A stretch of 64,000 bases of DNA, taken from Staphylococcus equorum (lineage in GTDB: Bacteria > Bacillota > Bacilli > Staphylococcales > Staphylococcaceae). Where the stretch lies: assembly GCF_001747895.1 (NCBI RefSeq), contig NZ_LNNB01000014.1:1-64000 (forward strand), in the 5' to 3' direction. The notes under the pieces are model-generated. The model ran no database searches. It saw nothing but the letters and a program-made list of their open reading frames with translations, and was not told the DNA's origin. A program made the position numbers and the translations under genes. This document shows positions 20,339-29,630 of the stretch, piece after piece. Each line of letters opens with the position of its first letter. Within the stretch, counting starts at the first letter, position 1.

Positions 20339-22105
20339 GTGATAGAAGTCACAGCGAATCATCAACAAAATCATGCGCACACTACTGTTTTAAGAGATCT
20401 AGTGGATGGTCTATTATTTGAAGATGTCTTTGGTCTTTTGACAAAAAGTGAAGCATTGCAAATCGCTTCAGATACGCTATTGAAATATTCCAATGAAGAC
20501 AAGGCGCTCTATATACCTGTTTATCATAGTGGTTTAAATATTTATAGATTAAAAGGAACGACCGTCTTTGTAAAAGACAATGACGAAGAACATGAAATAA
20601 ATGCATTAGCGTTATGGGACACACTAGTTGAAATGAATGCACCGTCGAGCCGTGAATTGAATACAGCACGTTTTCGAGAAGGGCTTGAAGTTGCGATGGA
20701 TCAGTTAACAGCCCAATTAGAAGGATTAACCTTATCAGAACATCCTTTTATCAAATCAGAACAGTTTGCGAGCTTAAAGGATCGTCCATTTCATCCTTTA
20801 GCTAAAGAAAAACGTGGTTTAGATACAGCAGATTATCAACAATATCAACCAGAATATTTTAGAACTTTCTCTTTAAAAACGGTTGCGATACATCGTGATT
20901 ACATTCTTAAGAGTGAGTATTTAAACGAAAGCTTACTCAATGAAGCCTTAGCAATCGAAGATGAGGGCACATTAGCACACACGCTTGAGGCGGCAGGCTT
21001 ATCTTCAGAGTATATGGTATTTCCTGTACATCCTTGGCAAATGATACATGTGATTCCCGAAATGTTTCAAGCAGAAATCGCAGCGCATATTATTGTGCCG
21101 CTAGATTATGAGTTTGGCGCGTTTTTGCCATCATCATCTATGCGTTCGCTCATTGATATTCATCGTCCTTTTCAGCATATTAAAGTGCCGTTTTCAATGC
21201 AGTCATTAGGTGCACTGAGATTAACACCGACACGCTACTTATTAAATGGTGAAAAGGCAGAACAATTATTAAGTGAAATTATAGCTCAAGACAGCACTTT
21301 AGAAAATAAGGTAGCGCTGTGTAATGAAAAGCAGTGGTTATCGTTTATTAATGCAGACAAAGATATATTCCAAGATCAAATAGGCCATCTGACAACACAG
21401 ATTAGAAGTTATCCTAACCAAGTAACAGCGTCATCGTCTCAACTCGTATCGATGGCTGCATTAGCGGCCCATGATGCCACATTATACGAAGATATTCTAG
21501 GCATAGCGCAGGCTCAAATGGAAAGTCAGCAATTAGAAGTGTTATTTGATGAGATGGTAGATTACTTTCTTCATATTATGCTTAAATTTATGAAAAACGG
21601 TGTCTTACCAGAAGTGCATGGACAAAATATTTTGATTTTATTTAAAGAAGGGCACGTGGATCAATTCATATTGAGAGATCACGATACAGTACGTATTTAT
21701 CCACAGTGGATGCATGAAAATAACATTGATATGCCACAATATGCGATAAGCAAAAATTCTCCGAATACGTTAATTAATGAAGATATAGAAACGTTCTTTA
21801 CATATTTTCAAACGTTAGCAGTATCAGTGAATTTGTATGCAATTGTAGATATGCTACATCACGTCTTTGGATTGGATGAAATCGTGTTAATGAATAAAAT
21901 TAAATCATCACTTTCAAAGCATGTGCAGCAGATGGATTGTTCGGAAGCGGATAAAGCACAAGTGCAACATATTTTATTCGAGAAGCAAACATGGCCTTTT
22001 AAACGCGTACTTTTACCACTTTTACATCAACAAGAATCAGGTGGCGGTAGTATGCCATCAAGTATTGGGACGATACCAAACCCCATGATGCGTCATGAAC
22101 AGTGA
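20339..22105 (+). CDS. sbnC: Staphyloferrin B synthetase SbnC (IucA/IucC family)
   Basis: A 588-aa NRPS-independent siderophore synthetase. The N-terminal IucA/IucC domain (about 110-370) contains MVFPVHPWQMIHV and FLPSSSMRSL. The C-terminal FhuF-like part contains GVLPEVHGQNILILF and FILRDHD. In staphyloferrin B assembly SbnC adds 2-oxoglutarate in the last condensation. The start is GTG at 20339 behind aaggag. It overlaps sbnD by 11 bp. Confidence 0.94.
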   Translation: MIEVTANHQQNHAHTTVLRDLVDGLLFEDVFGLLTKSEALQIASDTLLKYSNEDKALYIPVYHSGLNIYRLKGTTVFVKDNDEEHEINALALWDTLVEMNAPSSRELNTARFREGLEVAMDQLTAQLEGLTLSEHPFIKSEQFASLKDRPFHPLAKEKRGLDTADYQQYQPEYFRTFSLKTVAIHRDYILKSEYLNESLLNEALAIEDEGTLAHTLEAAGLSSEYMVFPVHPWQMIHVIPEMFQAEIAAHIIVPLDYEFGAFLPSSSMRSLIDIHRPFQHIKVPFSMQSLGALRLTPTRYLLNGEKAEQLLSEIIAQDSTLENKVALCNEKQWLSFINADKDIFQDQIGHLTTQIRSYPNQVTASSSQLVSMAALAAHDATLYEDILGIAQAQMESQQLEVLFDEMVDYFLHIMLKFMKNGVLPEVHGQNILILFKEGHVDQFILRDHDTVRIYPQWMHENNIDMPQYAISKNSPNTLINEDIETFFTYFQTLAVSVNLYAIVDMLHHVFGLDEIVLMNKIKSSLSKHVQQMDCSEADKAQVQHILFEKQTWPFKRVLLPLLHQQESGGGSMPSSIGTIPNPMMRHEQ

Positions 22106-23354
22106 AGCGATTTGGTATAGGAACTTTCGCATCTTATGGTTGAGCCAGTTTATTTCGATAGCTGGACTGACTGTACTCGTTCCTTTGTTGCCAATCTATA
22201 TTGCATCGCTCAAGAATTTATCTGTTACAGAAATTCAAATGTGGAGTGGAGTTGCGATTGCAGCGCCCGCTATCACAACGATGATTTCCTCACCGTTGTG
22301 GGGCAAACTTGGCGATAGAATCAGCCGGAAATGGATGGTACTCCGTGCATTATTAGGTTTAGCAGTTTGTTTATTATTGATGTCACTCTGTACGACGCCA
22401 CTGCAGTTTGTGTTAGTCAGATTGTTACAAGGATTATTTGGCGGTGTTGTAGATACTTCTAATGCATTTGCGACGAGTGAAGCACCGGAAAAAATGCGTG
22501 GTAAAGTCCTTGGAAAATTGCAAAGTTCTATTAGTGCGGGCTCTCTAGTTGGACCCCTTATCGGAGGCGTTGCAGCAAGTATTGTTGGATTTCAATCGTT
22601 ACTGTTAGTGATTGCTATTTTGACATTTATTGTCTGTGCAGTAGGCATTAAGTTACTTATAGAAACCACACATCAGCATAACAGTAGCGAAGCAGAACCT
22701 ATGCGTTGTAGTGTAAGACAATCATTTAAATGTTTACTGTGTTCTCAAGTGACATGTCGCTTCATTATCGTTGGTATGCTTGCTAATCTTGCGATGTATG
22801 GCATGATGACTGCGCTCGCCCCTTTAACAACTGGCGCCAACCAGACATTTTTAGATGATAAAGCAGCGGTAGGTCTTGTTCAATCTGCATTTTGGACTGC
22901 CTCTATTTTAAGTGCCCCATTATGGGGAAGCTTAAATGATAAAAACTATGTCAAATATGTCTATTTAATCACTGCACTCATTTGTGGCTTAAGTGTCATA
23001 TTTCAAGGTCTGTCGAGCACACTGTGGATGCTAATCATCTTTAGAGTGATACAAGGATTCACGTATAGTGCATTAATTCAAAGTGTGATGTATGTCGTTG
23101 TTAAAGCATGTCACCAAGATTTAAAAGGCACCTTCGTTGGTTCCACTAACAGCATGTTAGTTATAGGACAAGTTGCTGGCAGTATGCTAGGCGCTGTGAT
23201 TACAAGTAGCTATAACCCTACGATTACATTTATCGTGATGGGCGGCATATTTATAAGCAGTTGTGTTGTCTTATTATCATCGCAATTAAACGCTGTGAAA
23301 GATTATAAATTAACAATGAATGTATGGGAGTTGAATAATAAACGTGCAAAGTAA
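22095..23354 (+). CDS. sbnD: Staphyloferrin B MFS exporter SbnD
   Basis: A 419-aa major facilitator with 12 predicted helices and the motif-A loop (SPLWGKLGDRISRKWMVLR) after helix 2. It overlaps sbnC by 11 bp and sbnE by 11 bp, so translation is coupled. In the known system SbnD exports the finished siderophore. Confidence 0.93.
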   Translation: MNSEAIWYRNFRILWLSQFISIAGLTVLVPLLPIYIASLKNLSVTEIQMWSGVAIAAPAITTMISSPLWGKLGDRISRKWMVLRALLGLAVCLLLMSLCTTPLQFVLVRLLQGLFGGVVDTSNAFATSEAPEKMRGKVLGKLQSSISAGSLVGPLIGGVAASIVGFQSLLLVIAILTFIVCAVGIKLLIETTHQHNSSEAEPMRCSVRQSFKCLLCSQVTCRFIIVGMLANLAMYGMMTALAPLTTGANQTFLDDKAAVGLVQSAFWTASILSAPLWGSLNDKNYVKYVYLITALICGLSVIFQGLSSTLWMLIIFRVIQGFTYSALIQSVMYVVVKACHQDLKGTFVGSTNSMLVIGQVAGSMLGAVITSSYNPTITFIVMGGIFISSCVVLLSSQLNAVKDYKLTMNVWELNNKRAK

Positions 23355-25071
23355 TCAGAATATGGAAATAGCTGAACATGCAGCTGTAGAACGTATATTG
23401 AATGTATATTTTAGAGAACAAAATTTGTACAATGCGCAACCAGAGCAGAACATGTGGTGCATCACGCTCGGGCCATCTAAAACGTTAATAGGTAAATTTA
23501 ATTATTGGTCAGAAATGGGTCATCACTCATACCACCCAGTGATGTGTGCACAAGACAATGGCACGTCTTCACAGTTAGCACCAATGGAAGTGATTGAACA
23601 CTTGTTTGAGATGCTCGCACAACAAACAGAAGATGAAGATAAAACCGGATTAAAAGCAATACTACACAATGTTTACCTAGATATTAACAATAGTGTAAAA
23701 CGCACCGCACTCTATTTAACGCGTGCGCAACAACAACAAACTGAAGATGAGTATATTATTTCGGAACAATCCCTTTATTTGGGTCACCCGTTTCATCCAA
23801 CGCCCAAGAGTTCAGTCGGATTTAGCGAAGGAGATTTATTGAATTATGCACCAGAGTGCCAGACACAATTTCAACTGTATTATATACAAGTTGAGCGTTC
23901 TATCATGCTTGAACGATATGTGGAAGGCAGAGCCGCCGCAGTAAATGAATTGGCATTACAGTTGGCACAGTTAGATACTGATGACATAGAAGCCGGTTAT
24001 ACATTATTACCTGTGCACCCATATCAAATAGCTGTATTAAAAGACAACGCTAAGTTTAAACAATGGATGGATGACGGCTTTATTAAAGATATCGGTATCA
24101 GCGGATATTACGTCTATCCGACGTCTTCTGTTCGCACGGTATTTTCAAAAGAGCTTAACGTTTACCTGAAATTACCGATAAATGTCAAAATCACAAACTT
24201 CGTAAGAACGAATGATCATGAACAAGTAGAACGTACAATTGATGCCGCAAGTGTCATCGCATCGATAAAACCAGATTATGAAACAAAGCATTTTAAGCTG
24301 ATGTTCGAAGAAGGTTATCGTGCATTGAAAGATTCGCCTGAAGCAGGCGCTTTCGATTTATTAGCAAACACCGCAATGATTGTGCGTGAAGGTATTGAAG
24401 ATTATCACTCGGAGAAACAAATTCACGTGTTAGCAAGTCTATTTGAAACCATGCCACATGAGCCTGATTCTATGTTAGGAGAGATGATTACTCAAAGTGA
24501 CTTGTCGGATGAGGAATGGTTAAGTGCATACTTAGACATCACCTTATATCCAATGCTTGAATTATTATCTGACACTGGCATTAGTCTCGAAGGCCATGTA
24601 CAAAATACTTTGATTGAATTTAAAGATGGCCATCCGCAAGTGTGTTATGTCAGAGATTTGGAAGGCGTATGCATCGCAGAAGGTATCGCAAAGCGTGCGC
24701 AAATTATTCCAAATATAATACAAAGCGAAAGTCCAGTTGTCTACAGTAATGAAGCAGCGTGGCATCGTTTTAAATACTACATTATTGTAAATCATTTGGG
24801 GCATTTGGTGGCTACAATGGGCAAACGCGTTGGTAGTGAAACGACATTATGGCAAACGGTTCGCAATAAATTATTGGATTGGTCTCAAGACGCAAGTATA
24901 TCAACACAAATGAAAGTCTATGTGAATGACCTATACGAAAGTCCAACATTTTCAGCAAAAGCAAACTTTTTGAGCAAAATAAAAGCGTGTGGCGATAACC
25001 CAATTTATACCAATATACCAAACCCAATGTTTATGGAAGAGGAGGTACGACAACATGATGCACAATATTGA
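23344..25071 (+). CDS. sbnE: Staphyloferrin B synthetase SbnE (IucA/IucC family)
   Basis: A 575-aa NIS synthetase with GHPFHPTPKSSVGFS, LLPVHPYQIAVL and YPTSSVRTV in the N-terminal domain and GISLEGHVQNTLIEF in the C-terminal domain. SbnE performs the first condensation, of citrate with L-2,3-diaminopropionate. The start is GTG at 23344 inside the sbnD end. It overlaps sbnF by 17 bp. Confidence 0.94.
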   Translation: MQSNQNMEIAEHAAVERILNVYFREQNLYNAQPEQNMWCITLGPSKTLIGKFNYWSEMGHHSYHPVMCAQDNGTSSQLAPMEVIEHLFEMLAQQTEDEDKTGLKAILHNVYLDINNSVKRTALYLTRAQQQQTEDEYIISEQSLYLGHPFHPTPKSSVGFSEGDLLNYAPECQTQFQLYYIQVERSIMLERYVEGRAAAVNELALQLAQLDTDDIEAGYTLLPVHPYQIAVLKDNAKFKQWMDDGFIKDIGISGYYVYPTSSVRTVFSKELNVYLKLPINVKITNFVRTNDHEQVERTIDAASVIASIKPDYETKHFKLMFEEGYRALKDSPEAGAFDLLANTAMIVREGIEDYHSEKQIHVLASLFETMPHEPDSMLGEMITQSDLSDEEWLSAYLDITLYPMLELLSDTGISLEGHVQNTLIEFKDGHPQVCYVRDLEGVCIAEGIAKRAQIIPNIIQSESPVVYSNEAAWHRFKYYIIVNHLGHLVATMGKRVGSETTLWQTVRNKLLDWSQDASISTQMKVYVNDLYESPTFSAKANFLSKIKACGDNPIYTNIPNPMFMEEEVRQHDAQY

Positions 25072-26830
25072 ACAACAAGTAAAACACCGCATTATGAATC
25101 AACTTGTAACTTCTATTATATATGAAGATGTCGTGCAATATGAGGTGACACAACAAGGTGCTACTACGACAGTAACAATTGAAGCGGAAGACGCAACGTA
25201 TCGTGCTGAAGTAAGAGAATTAGATAGCTTTCAAAGGTTAGAACTTACATCACCTGTATGGCGAATCCCAGATGATGGCGATATAGCAGTAACGGTTGAT
25301 TACGCCACAATGTTACGAGAAGTCATCTATACATTTGATAAAAATAGTGAAAAAGTTGAGGCATTTATCAATGAATTACTACAAACGGAACTGAAAGATA
25401 CACAAGCCATGCGATATAAAGAGATGACTGCGGGTAGTGTTAAATTAACGTTCGATGCACTTGAATCTTATGCGATGGAAGGTCATCCTTATCACCCAAG
25501 TTATAAATCACGTCTCGGCTTTACCCTTGTAGATAATTTGCAATATGGCCCTGATTTTCAGCCGACATTTACATTGAAATGGCTCGCAATTCCAAAACAA
25601 TATATTGAACAGACTGTCTCTCAAAATATTGAATCGCAAGAATTACTTCAACAACAGTTAGGTAATGAAGTTGTGCAGCAGTTTAAAGAAGTGTTTAGAA
25701 CATTAGATAAATCATTAGCGGACTATGAATGGTTGCCTGTACATCCTTGGCAATTTGATCACATTATTGCAAATGAACTTGCTGAACAATGGATTAATGG
25801 TGAAATTATATTACTAGGCGAATCGGAAGAATACTATACACCGCAACAATCGATTCGTACATTATCACCTGTGAACACGTCTAAATATTATATTAAAGTG
25901 CCCTTAAGTATTACGAATACATCCACTAAACGTGTATTAGCGCCACATACGATTGAAAATGCAGCGCAGATTACAGATTGGTTAAAGCATATTCATGAAC
26001 AAGACAGCTATCTAAATAAAGAATTAAAAACGGTCTTCTTAGGTGAAATATTAGGAATGTCTTATATTAATGATAATTTAGATGAATCAAAGCGTGAAGC
26101 CATTTATGGTGCAGTATCTGTCATATGGCGAGAGAACTTACACAGTTACTTAACTGAAACAGAAGATGCGATACCATTTAATGCGATTTATAGTTTGGAC
26201 CAACAACAGAATCCAATTATTCAGCAATGGATTGCACAATATGGTGTAGCAGCTTGGGTTAAACAATTTATCAAAGTCGCAGTGCAACCGATTATCCATA
26301 TGCTTTATTACCATGGGATTGCACTTGAATCACATGCGCAAAATATGATGCTCATTCATGAAGACGGTTGGCCAACGCGTGTAGCAATTAAAGATTTTCA
26401 TGATGGTGTGCGTTTTAAGCGTGGATTACTAAGTACAGAGGCACAAAATCCTCAATTAAAAGATACACCAGAAGAACATAAGAAAATCAATCGTAATTCA
26501 TTTATCGAAACAGAAGATGCAGAACTTGTTAGAGACTTTGCTCTAGACGCATTTTTCTTTATTAATATTTCTGAAATCATTATGTTCTTTGAACGTCACT
26601 ACAATTTGAGTGAACGTCAACAATGGATGTATGTATACGATGAAATCGAGCAGTATCGTCAAACCCATCCTGACCTGCCTAATTATGAGCATTTTGATCT
26701 ATTTGAAAAAACGATACAAGTAGAAAAATTGACAACAAGAAGATTATTAGAGGATACAGAAATAAGAATCCATCACGTAAGTAACCCGTTAGGAGTGATT
26801 CATCATGATGACGTTATCCCTCAAAGATAA
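25055..26830 (+). CDS. sbnF: Staphyloferrin B synthetase SbnF (IucA/IucC family)
   Basis: A 591-aa NIS synthetase: EGHPYHPSYKSRLGF and WLPVHPWQFDH in the N-terminal part, GIALESHAQNMMLIH in the C-terminal part. SbnF adds the second diaminopropionate unit after SbnH decarboxylation. The ATG at 25055 lies 9 bp behind AGGAGG and gives the usual family length; the frame is open further upstream but has no ribosome site there. It overlaps sbnG by 26 bp. Confidence 0.94.
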   Translation: MMHNIEQQVKHRIMNQLVTSIIYEDVVQYEVTQQGATTTVTIEAEDATYRAEVRELDSFQRLELTSPVWRIPDDGDIAVTVDYATMLREVIYTFDKNSEKVEAFINELLQTELKDTQAMRYKEMTAGSVKLTFDALESYAMEGHPYHPSYKSRLGFTLVDNLQYGPDFQPTFTLKWLAIPKQYIEQTVSQNIESQELLQQQLGNEVVQQFKEVFRTLDKSLADYEWLPVHPWQFDHIIANELAEQWINGEIILLGESEEYYTPQQSIRTLSPVNTSKYYIKVPLSITNTSTKRVLAPHTIENAAQITDWLKHIHEQDSYLNKELKTVFLGEILGMSYINDNLDESKREAIYGAVSVIWRENLHSYLTETEDAIPFNAIYSLDQQQNPIIQQWIAQYGVAAWVKQFIKVAVQPIIHMLYYHGIALESHAQNMMLIHEDGWPTRVAIKDFHDGVRFKRGLLSTEAQNPQLKDTPEEHKKINRNSFIETEDAELVRDFALDAFFFINISEIIMFFERHYNLSERQQWMYVYDEIEQYRQTHPDLPNYEHFDLFEKTIQVEKLTTRRLLEDTEIRIHHVSNPLGVIHHDDVIPQR

Positions 26831-27599
26831 ATTGGCACAAGACACTGAAGTCTATGGCATTTTTAATTCTATTCCGAACCCACTTGTTATTGAAATCATT
26901 GCAGCAAGTGGTTATGATTTTGTAATTATAGATACTGAACATGCTGCCATTAATGATGAAACGTTAGAACATTTAATTCGTGCAGCTGAAGCAGCGCAAA
27001 TCACGCCAATTGTAAGGGTCACTCAAGTCATTGAGCGAGATATTATCAAAGTGTTGGACATGGGCGCAAGAGGTATTATTATCCCTCATGTTAAAGATAA
27101 AGCGACCGTAGAACATATTGTGGAATTAAGTCGTTATTATCCTCAAGGTATGCGCAGTTTAAATGGTGGACGCATGGCCAAGTTTGGTGAAATTCCATTA
27201 ACAAATTATATGGCAGATGCGAACAATAAAATTATTGTCATGGCGATGATTGAAGATCAAGAGGGCATCAGTGCAATAGAAGACATTGTACAAGTTGAAG
27301 GCTTAGACATGATTATTGAAGGTGCTGCCGATTTATCTCAGTCGTTTGGCATGCCATGGGAGACAAGCAGTGAAGTCGTACAATCAGCATTACGTTACAT
27401 GCATGACGTGACAAGTGATTACAATAAACACTTTTGTGCATTACCAAGAAATAAAGAACAACAAGATATGTGGTCACAACGTGGTGTTAATACGTTTGTA
27501 CTTGGAGACGATCGTGGCAAACTTTACCGTAATTTAAAATCAGAATTAACCTCATTTAAAGGAGGGGCAAAACGTGACACAAATATCCGACAAAATTAA
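26805..27599 (+). CDS. sbnG: Citrate synthase SbnG
   Basis: A 264-aa HpcH/HpaI aldolase-fold protein (DFVIIDTEHAAIN, RVTQVIERDIIKVLDMGARG). SbnG is a non-canonical citrate synthase supplying citrate for the siderophore independently of the TCA cycle, shown for S. aureus. ATG at 26805 lies within the sbnF end. It overlaps sbnH by 26 bp, and the ribosome site AAAGGAGGGG for sbnH lies inside this gene. Confidence 0.94.
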   Translation: MMTLSLKDKLAQDTEVYGIFNSIPNPLVIEIIAASGYDFVIIDTEHAAINDETLEHLIRAAEAAQITPIVRVTQVIERDIIKVLDMGARGIIIPHVKDKATVEHIVELSRYYPQGMRSLNGGRMAKFGEIPLTNYMADANNKIIVMAMIEDQEGISAIEDIVQVEGLDMIIEGAADLSQSFGMPWETSSEVVQSALRYMHDVTSDYNKHFCALPRNKEQQDMWSQRGVNTFVLGDDRGKLYRNLKSELTSFKGGAKRDTNIRQN

Positions 27600-28764
27600 A
27601 GAAATCAAGCAAAGTGGCGCTCCTGTTTGTCATTATATATATGATTTAAACGCATTACGTCAACATGTGCACAAAATCGTTTCGTCCTTACCAGAGAACT
27701 GTGAGATGTATTATGCGATGAAAGCCAATAGTGAAGAAGACATTTTAGCGACGATGAGTGAATCTGTTGCTGGATTTGAAGTAGCATCTCAAGGTGAAAT
27801 ACAAAAAGGTTTAGCACATAAAAAAGCGAACCGCATTATTTTTGGTGGTCCAGGCAAAACAGATGAAGAATTAGCATTTGCCATCGATCAAGGCATTCAA
27901 CGCATTCACGTAGAAAGTATATACGAGTTAAAAAGGTTAAATGCTATCCTTGATACCAAAAATGAACAGATGGATGTCTTATTACGTGTGAATTTATCAG
28001 GACCCTTTCCAAACGCGACGCTACACATGGCAGGACGACCAACCCAATTTGGTATATCAGAAAATGAAGTCGAACAAGCAATCAAACTTGCACTTGAACT
28101 ACCGCATATCAACTTAGAAGGATTTCATTTTCATTCTATTTCAAATAACTTAGATGCAGCGTTACATCTAGATGTTATGCGACTCTATTTTCACAAAGCC
28201 AAAGTTTGGGCAGAGGCCTTTCAATTTCCACTGAAACATATCAATATCGGTGGAGGTATTGGAGTCAATTACGCAGATTTAAATCAACAATTCGAATGGC
28301 AGCAATTTGTTGAAGGCTTTCAAGATGTGATTAATGAAGAAGCGATGAATGATGTTACGTTGAACTTTGAGTGTGGCCGTTACTTAGTTGCGCATATCGG
28401 TTACTATGCGACTGAAGTCATTGATATCAAGCAAGTGCATCATGCGTATTACGCTATTTTAAAAGGGGGCACGCAACAATTTAGACTACCAGTGTCATGG
28501 CAACACAATCATCCTTTTGAAATATGTCATATTGATCATAATCCCTATCACTTTGAACGCATGGAAGTCGCTAATGAAAAGGTGACATTCGTCGGTCAAC
28601 TCTGCACGCCGAAAGATGTTTTCTCAAAAGAAACATCAGTAAAATCTGTAAGAACTGGGGATGTCGTAATATTTAATTACGCTGGCGCTTATGGTTGGTC
28701 TATTTCTCACCATGATTTTTTAAGTCATCCACATCCGACATTTATCTATTTATCTGATCAATAA
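27574..28764 (+). CDS. sbnH: PLP-dependent decarboxylase SbnH
   Basis: A 396-aa fold-type III (alanine racemase-like) Orn/DAP decarboxylase. PLP would bind Lys50 in YYAMKAN, with HINIGGGIGVNY as phosphate loop and a C-terminal beta domain. SbnH decarboxylates the citryl-diaminopropionate intermediate made by SbnE. The start is GTG at 27574. The stop is 11 bp before sbnI, with AAGGAGG between. Confidence 0.94.
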   Translation: MTQISDKIKEIKQSGAPVCHYIYDLNALRQHVHKIVSSLPENCEMYYAMKANSEEDILATMSESVAGFEVASQGEIQKGLAHKKANRIIFGGPGKTDEELAFAIDQGIQRIHVESIYELKRLNAILDTKNEQMDVLLRVNLSGPFPNATLHMAGRPTQFGISENEVEQAIKLALELPHINLEGFHFHSISNNLDAALHLDVMRLYFHKAKVWAEAFQFPLKHINIGGGIGVNYADLNQQFEWQQFVEGFQDVINEEAMNDVTLNFECGRYLVAHIGYYATEVIDIKQVHHAYYAILKGGTQQFRLPVSWQHNHPFEICHIDHNPYHFERMEVANEKVTFVGQLCTPKDVFSKETSVKSVRTGDVVIFNYAGAYGWSISHHDFLSHPHPTFIYLSDQ

Positions 28765-28775
28765 GGAGGACTAAA

Positions 28776-29540
28776 ATGGAACAAATGTATAATGCATTAA
28801 AACTTGTACCAGTGGAACACATAGACTTACATGAAACATTTGAGCCGAAGCGTTTAGAAAAAACAAAGCAAAGTATTGAAGCGGAACAAATTATGAGACA
28901 TCCAGTATTAGTTACACAAACACAATCAGGTAGATATATGGTCATTGACGGTGTGCATCGTTTCACGAGTCTCAAGGCACTTGGATGTCGCGTTGTACCA
29001 GTACAAGATATTAATGAGACGCAATATTCCATTAGTACATGGAATCATAAGGTGCCTGTTGGTCAGTGGTGGGAAAATTTAAGACAAGATGATAGTTTGC
29101 CATGGACGACAGAAATTAAAAATACCACGCCATTTATTACAATGTGCAAAGGCTATGACGAACAATATTTATATATAGAAGATTTAGGAGAACAGAAATT
29201 AGAAGCGTGGGCAAAGGTCGTTGCCAGTTATAGTCAAACTTATGATGTGGAACGTATGGCACAGAGTGATAATACTTGTGTATCTAGCCAACATATTTTG
29301 ATGAAATACCAGCCGCTTGGTTTTAAAGAAATCGAAACAATCGTTAATAGAGGAGAAACTGTCCCAGCCGGTGTCACACGTTTTAATATTTCTGGTCGCT
29401 GTCTTAACTTACAAGTGCCGTTAGCAATTTTAAAAGAAGAAAATGAGCTAAATAGAGATGTAAAATGGAATCAATTCTTAGAGGAAAAAATGGGTAGCGT
29501 ACGTTGCTACTCTGAAAAAGTCTATTTAGTTGAGCAATGA
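28776..29540 (+). CDS. sbnI: SbnI, ParB-like regulator and serine kinase
   Basis: A 254-aa protein with a ParB/sulfiredoxin-like N-terminal domain (residues about 8-85; HPVLVTQTQSGRYMVIDGVHR). In S. aureus SbnI makes O-phospho-L-serine from free serine for SbnA, and also binds heme and modulates sbn transcription. It closes the operon. The full set of nine genes in the S. aureus order suggests a working pathway. Confidence 0.93.
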   Translation: MEQMYNALKLVPVEHIDLHETFEPKRLEKTKQSIEAEQIMRHPVLVTQTQSGRYMVIDGVHRFTSLKALGCRVVPVQDINETQYSISTWNHKVPVGQWWENLRQDDSLPWTTEIKNTTPFITMCKGYDEQYLYIEDLGEQKLEAWAKVVASYSQTYDVERMAQSDNTCVSSQHILMKYQPLGFKEIETIVNRGETVPAGVTRFNISGRCLNLQVPLAILKEENELNRDVKWNQFLEEKMGSVRCYSEKVYLVEQ

Positions 29541-29559
29541 CATCTTATTATAAAAAAAA

Positions 29560-29587
29560 GAACGAGTGATGCATGGCATCCTCGTTC
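29560..29587 (-). terminator. Terminator of the secreted nuclease gene
   Basis: GAACGAG-TGATGC pairs with GCATC-CTCGTTC around ATG. The A-run at its left becomes a long U-run on the minus strand. In the plus direction, for sbnI, the tail is poor, so sbnI may rely on it only weakly. Confidence 0.88.
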
Positions 29588-29630
29588 AATTCTGTCGACA
29601 AACTCTTATGATTTTGTCGATTTTTTGTGC

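Noticed and set aside
24989..25054. Upstream extension of sbnF
   Set aside because: It lies inside sbnE, has no ribosome site and exceeds the family length; AGGAGG points to 25055.
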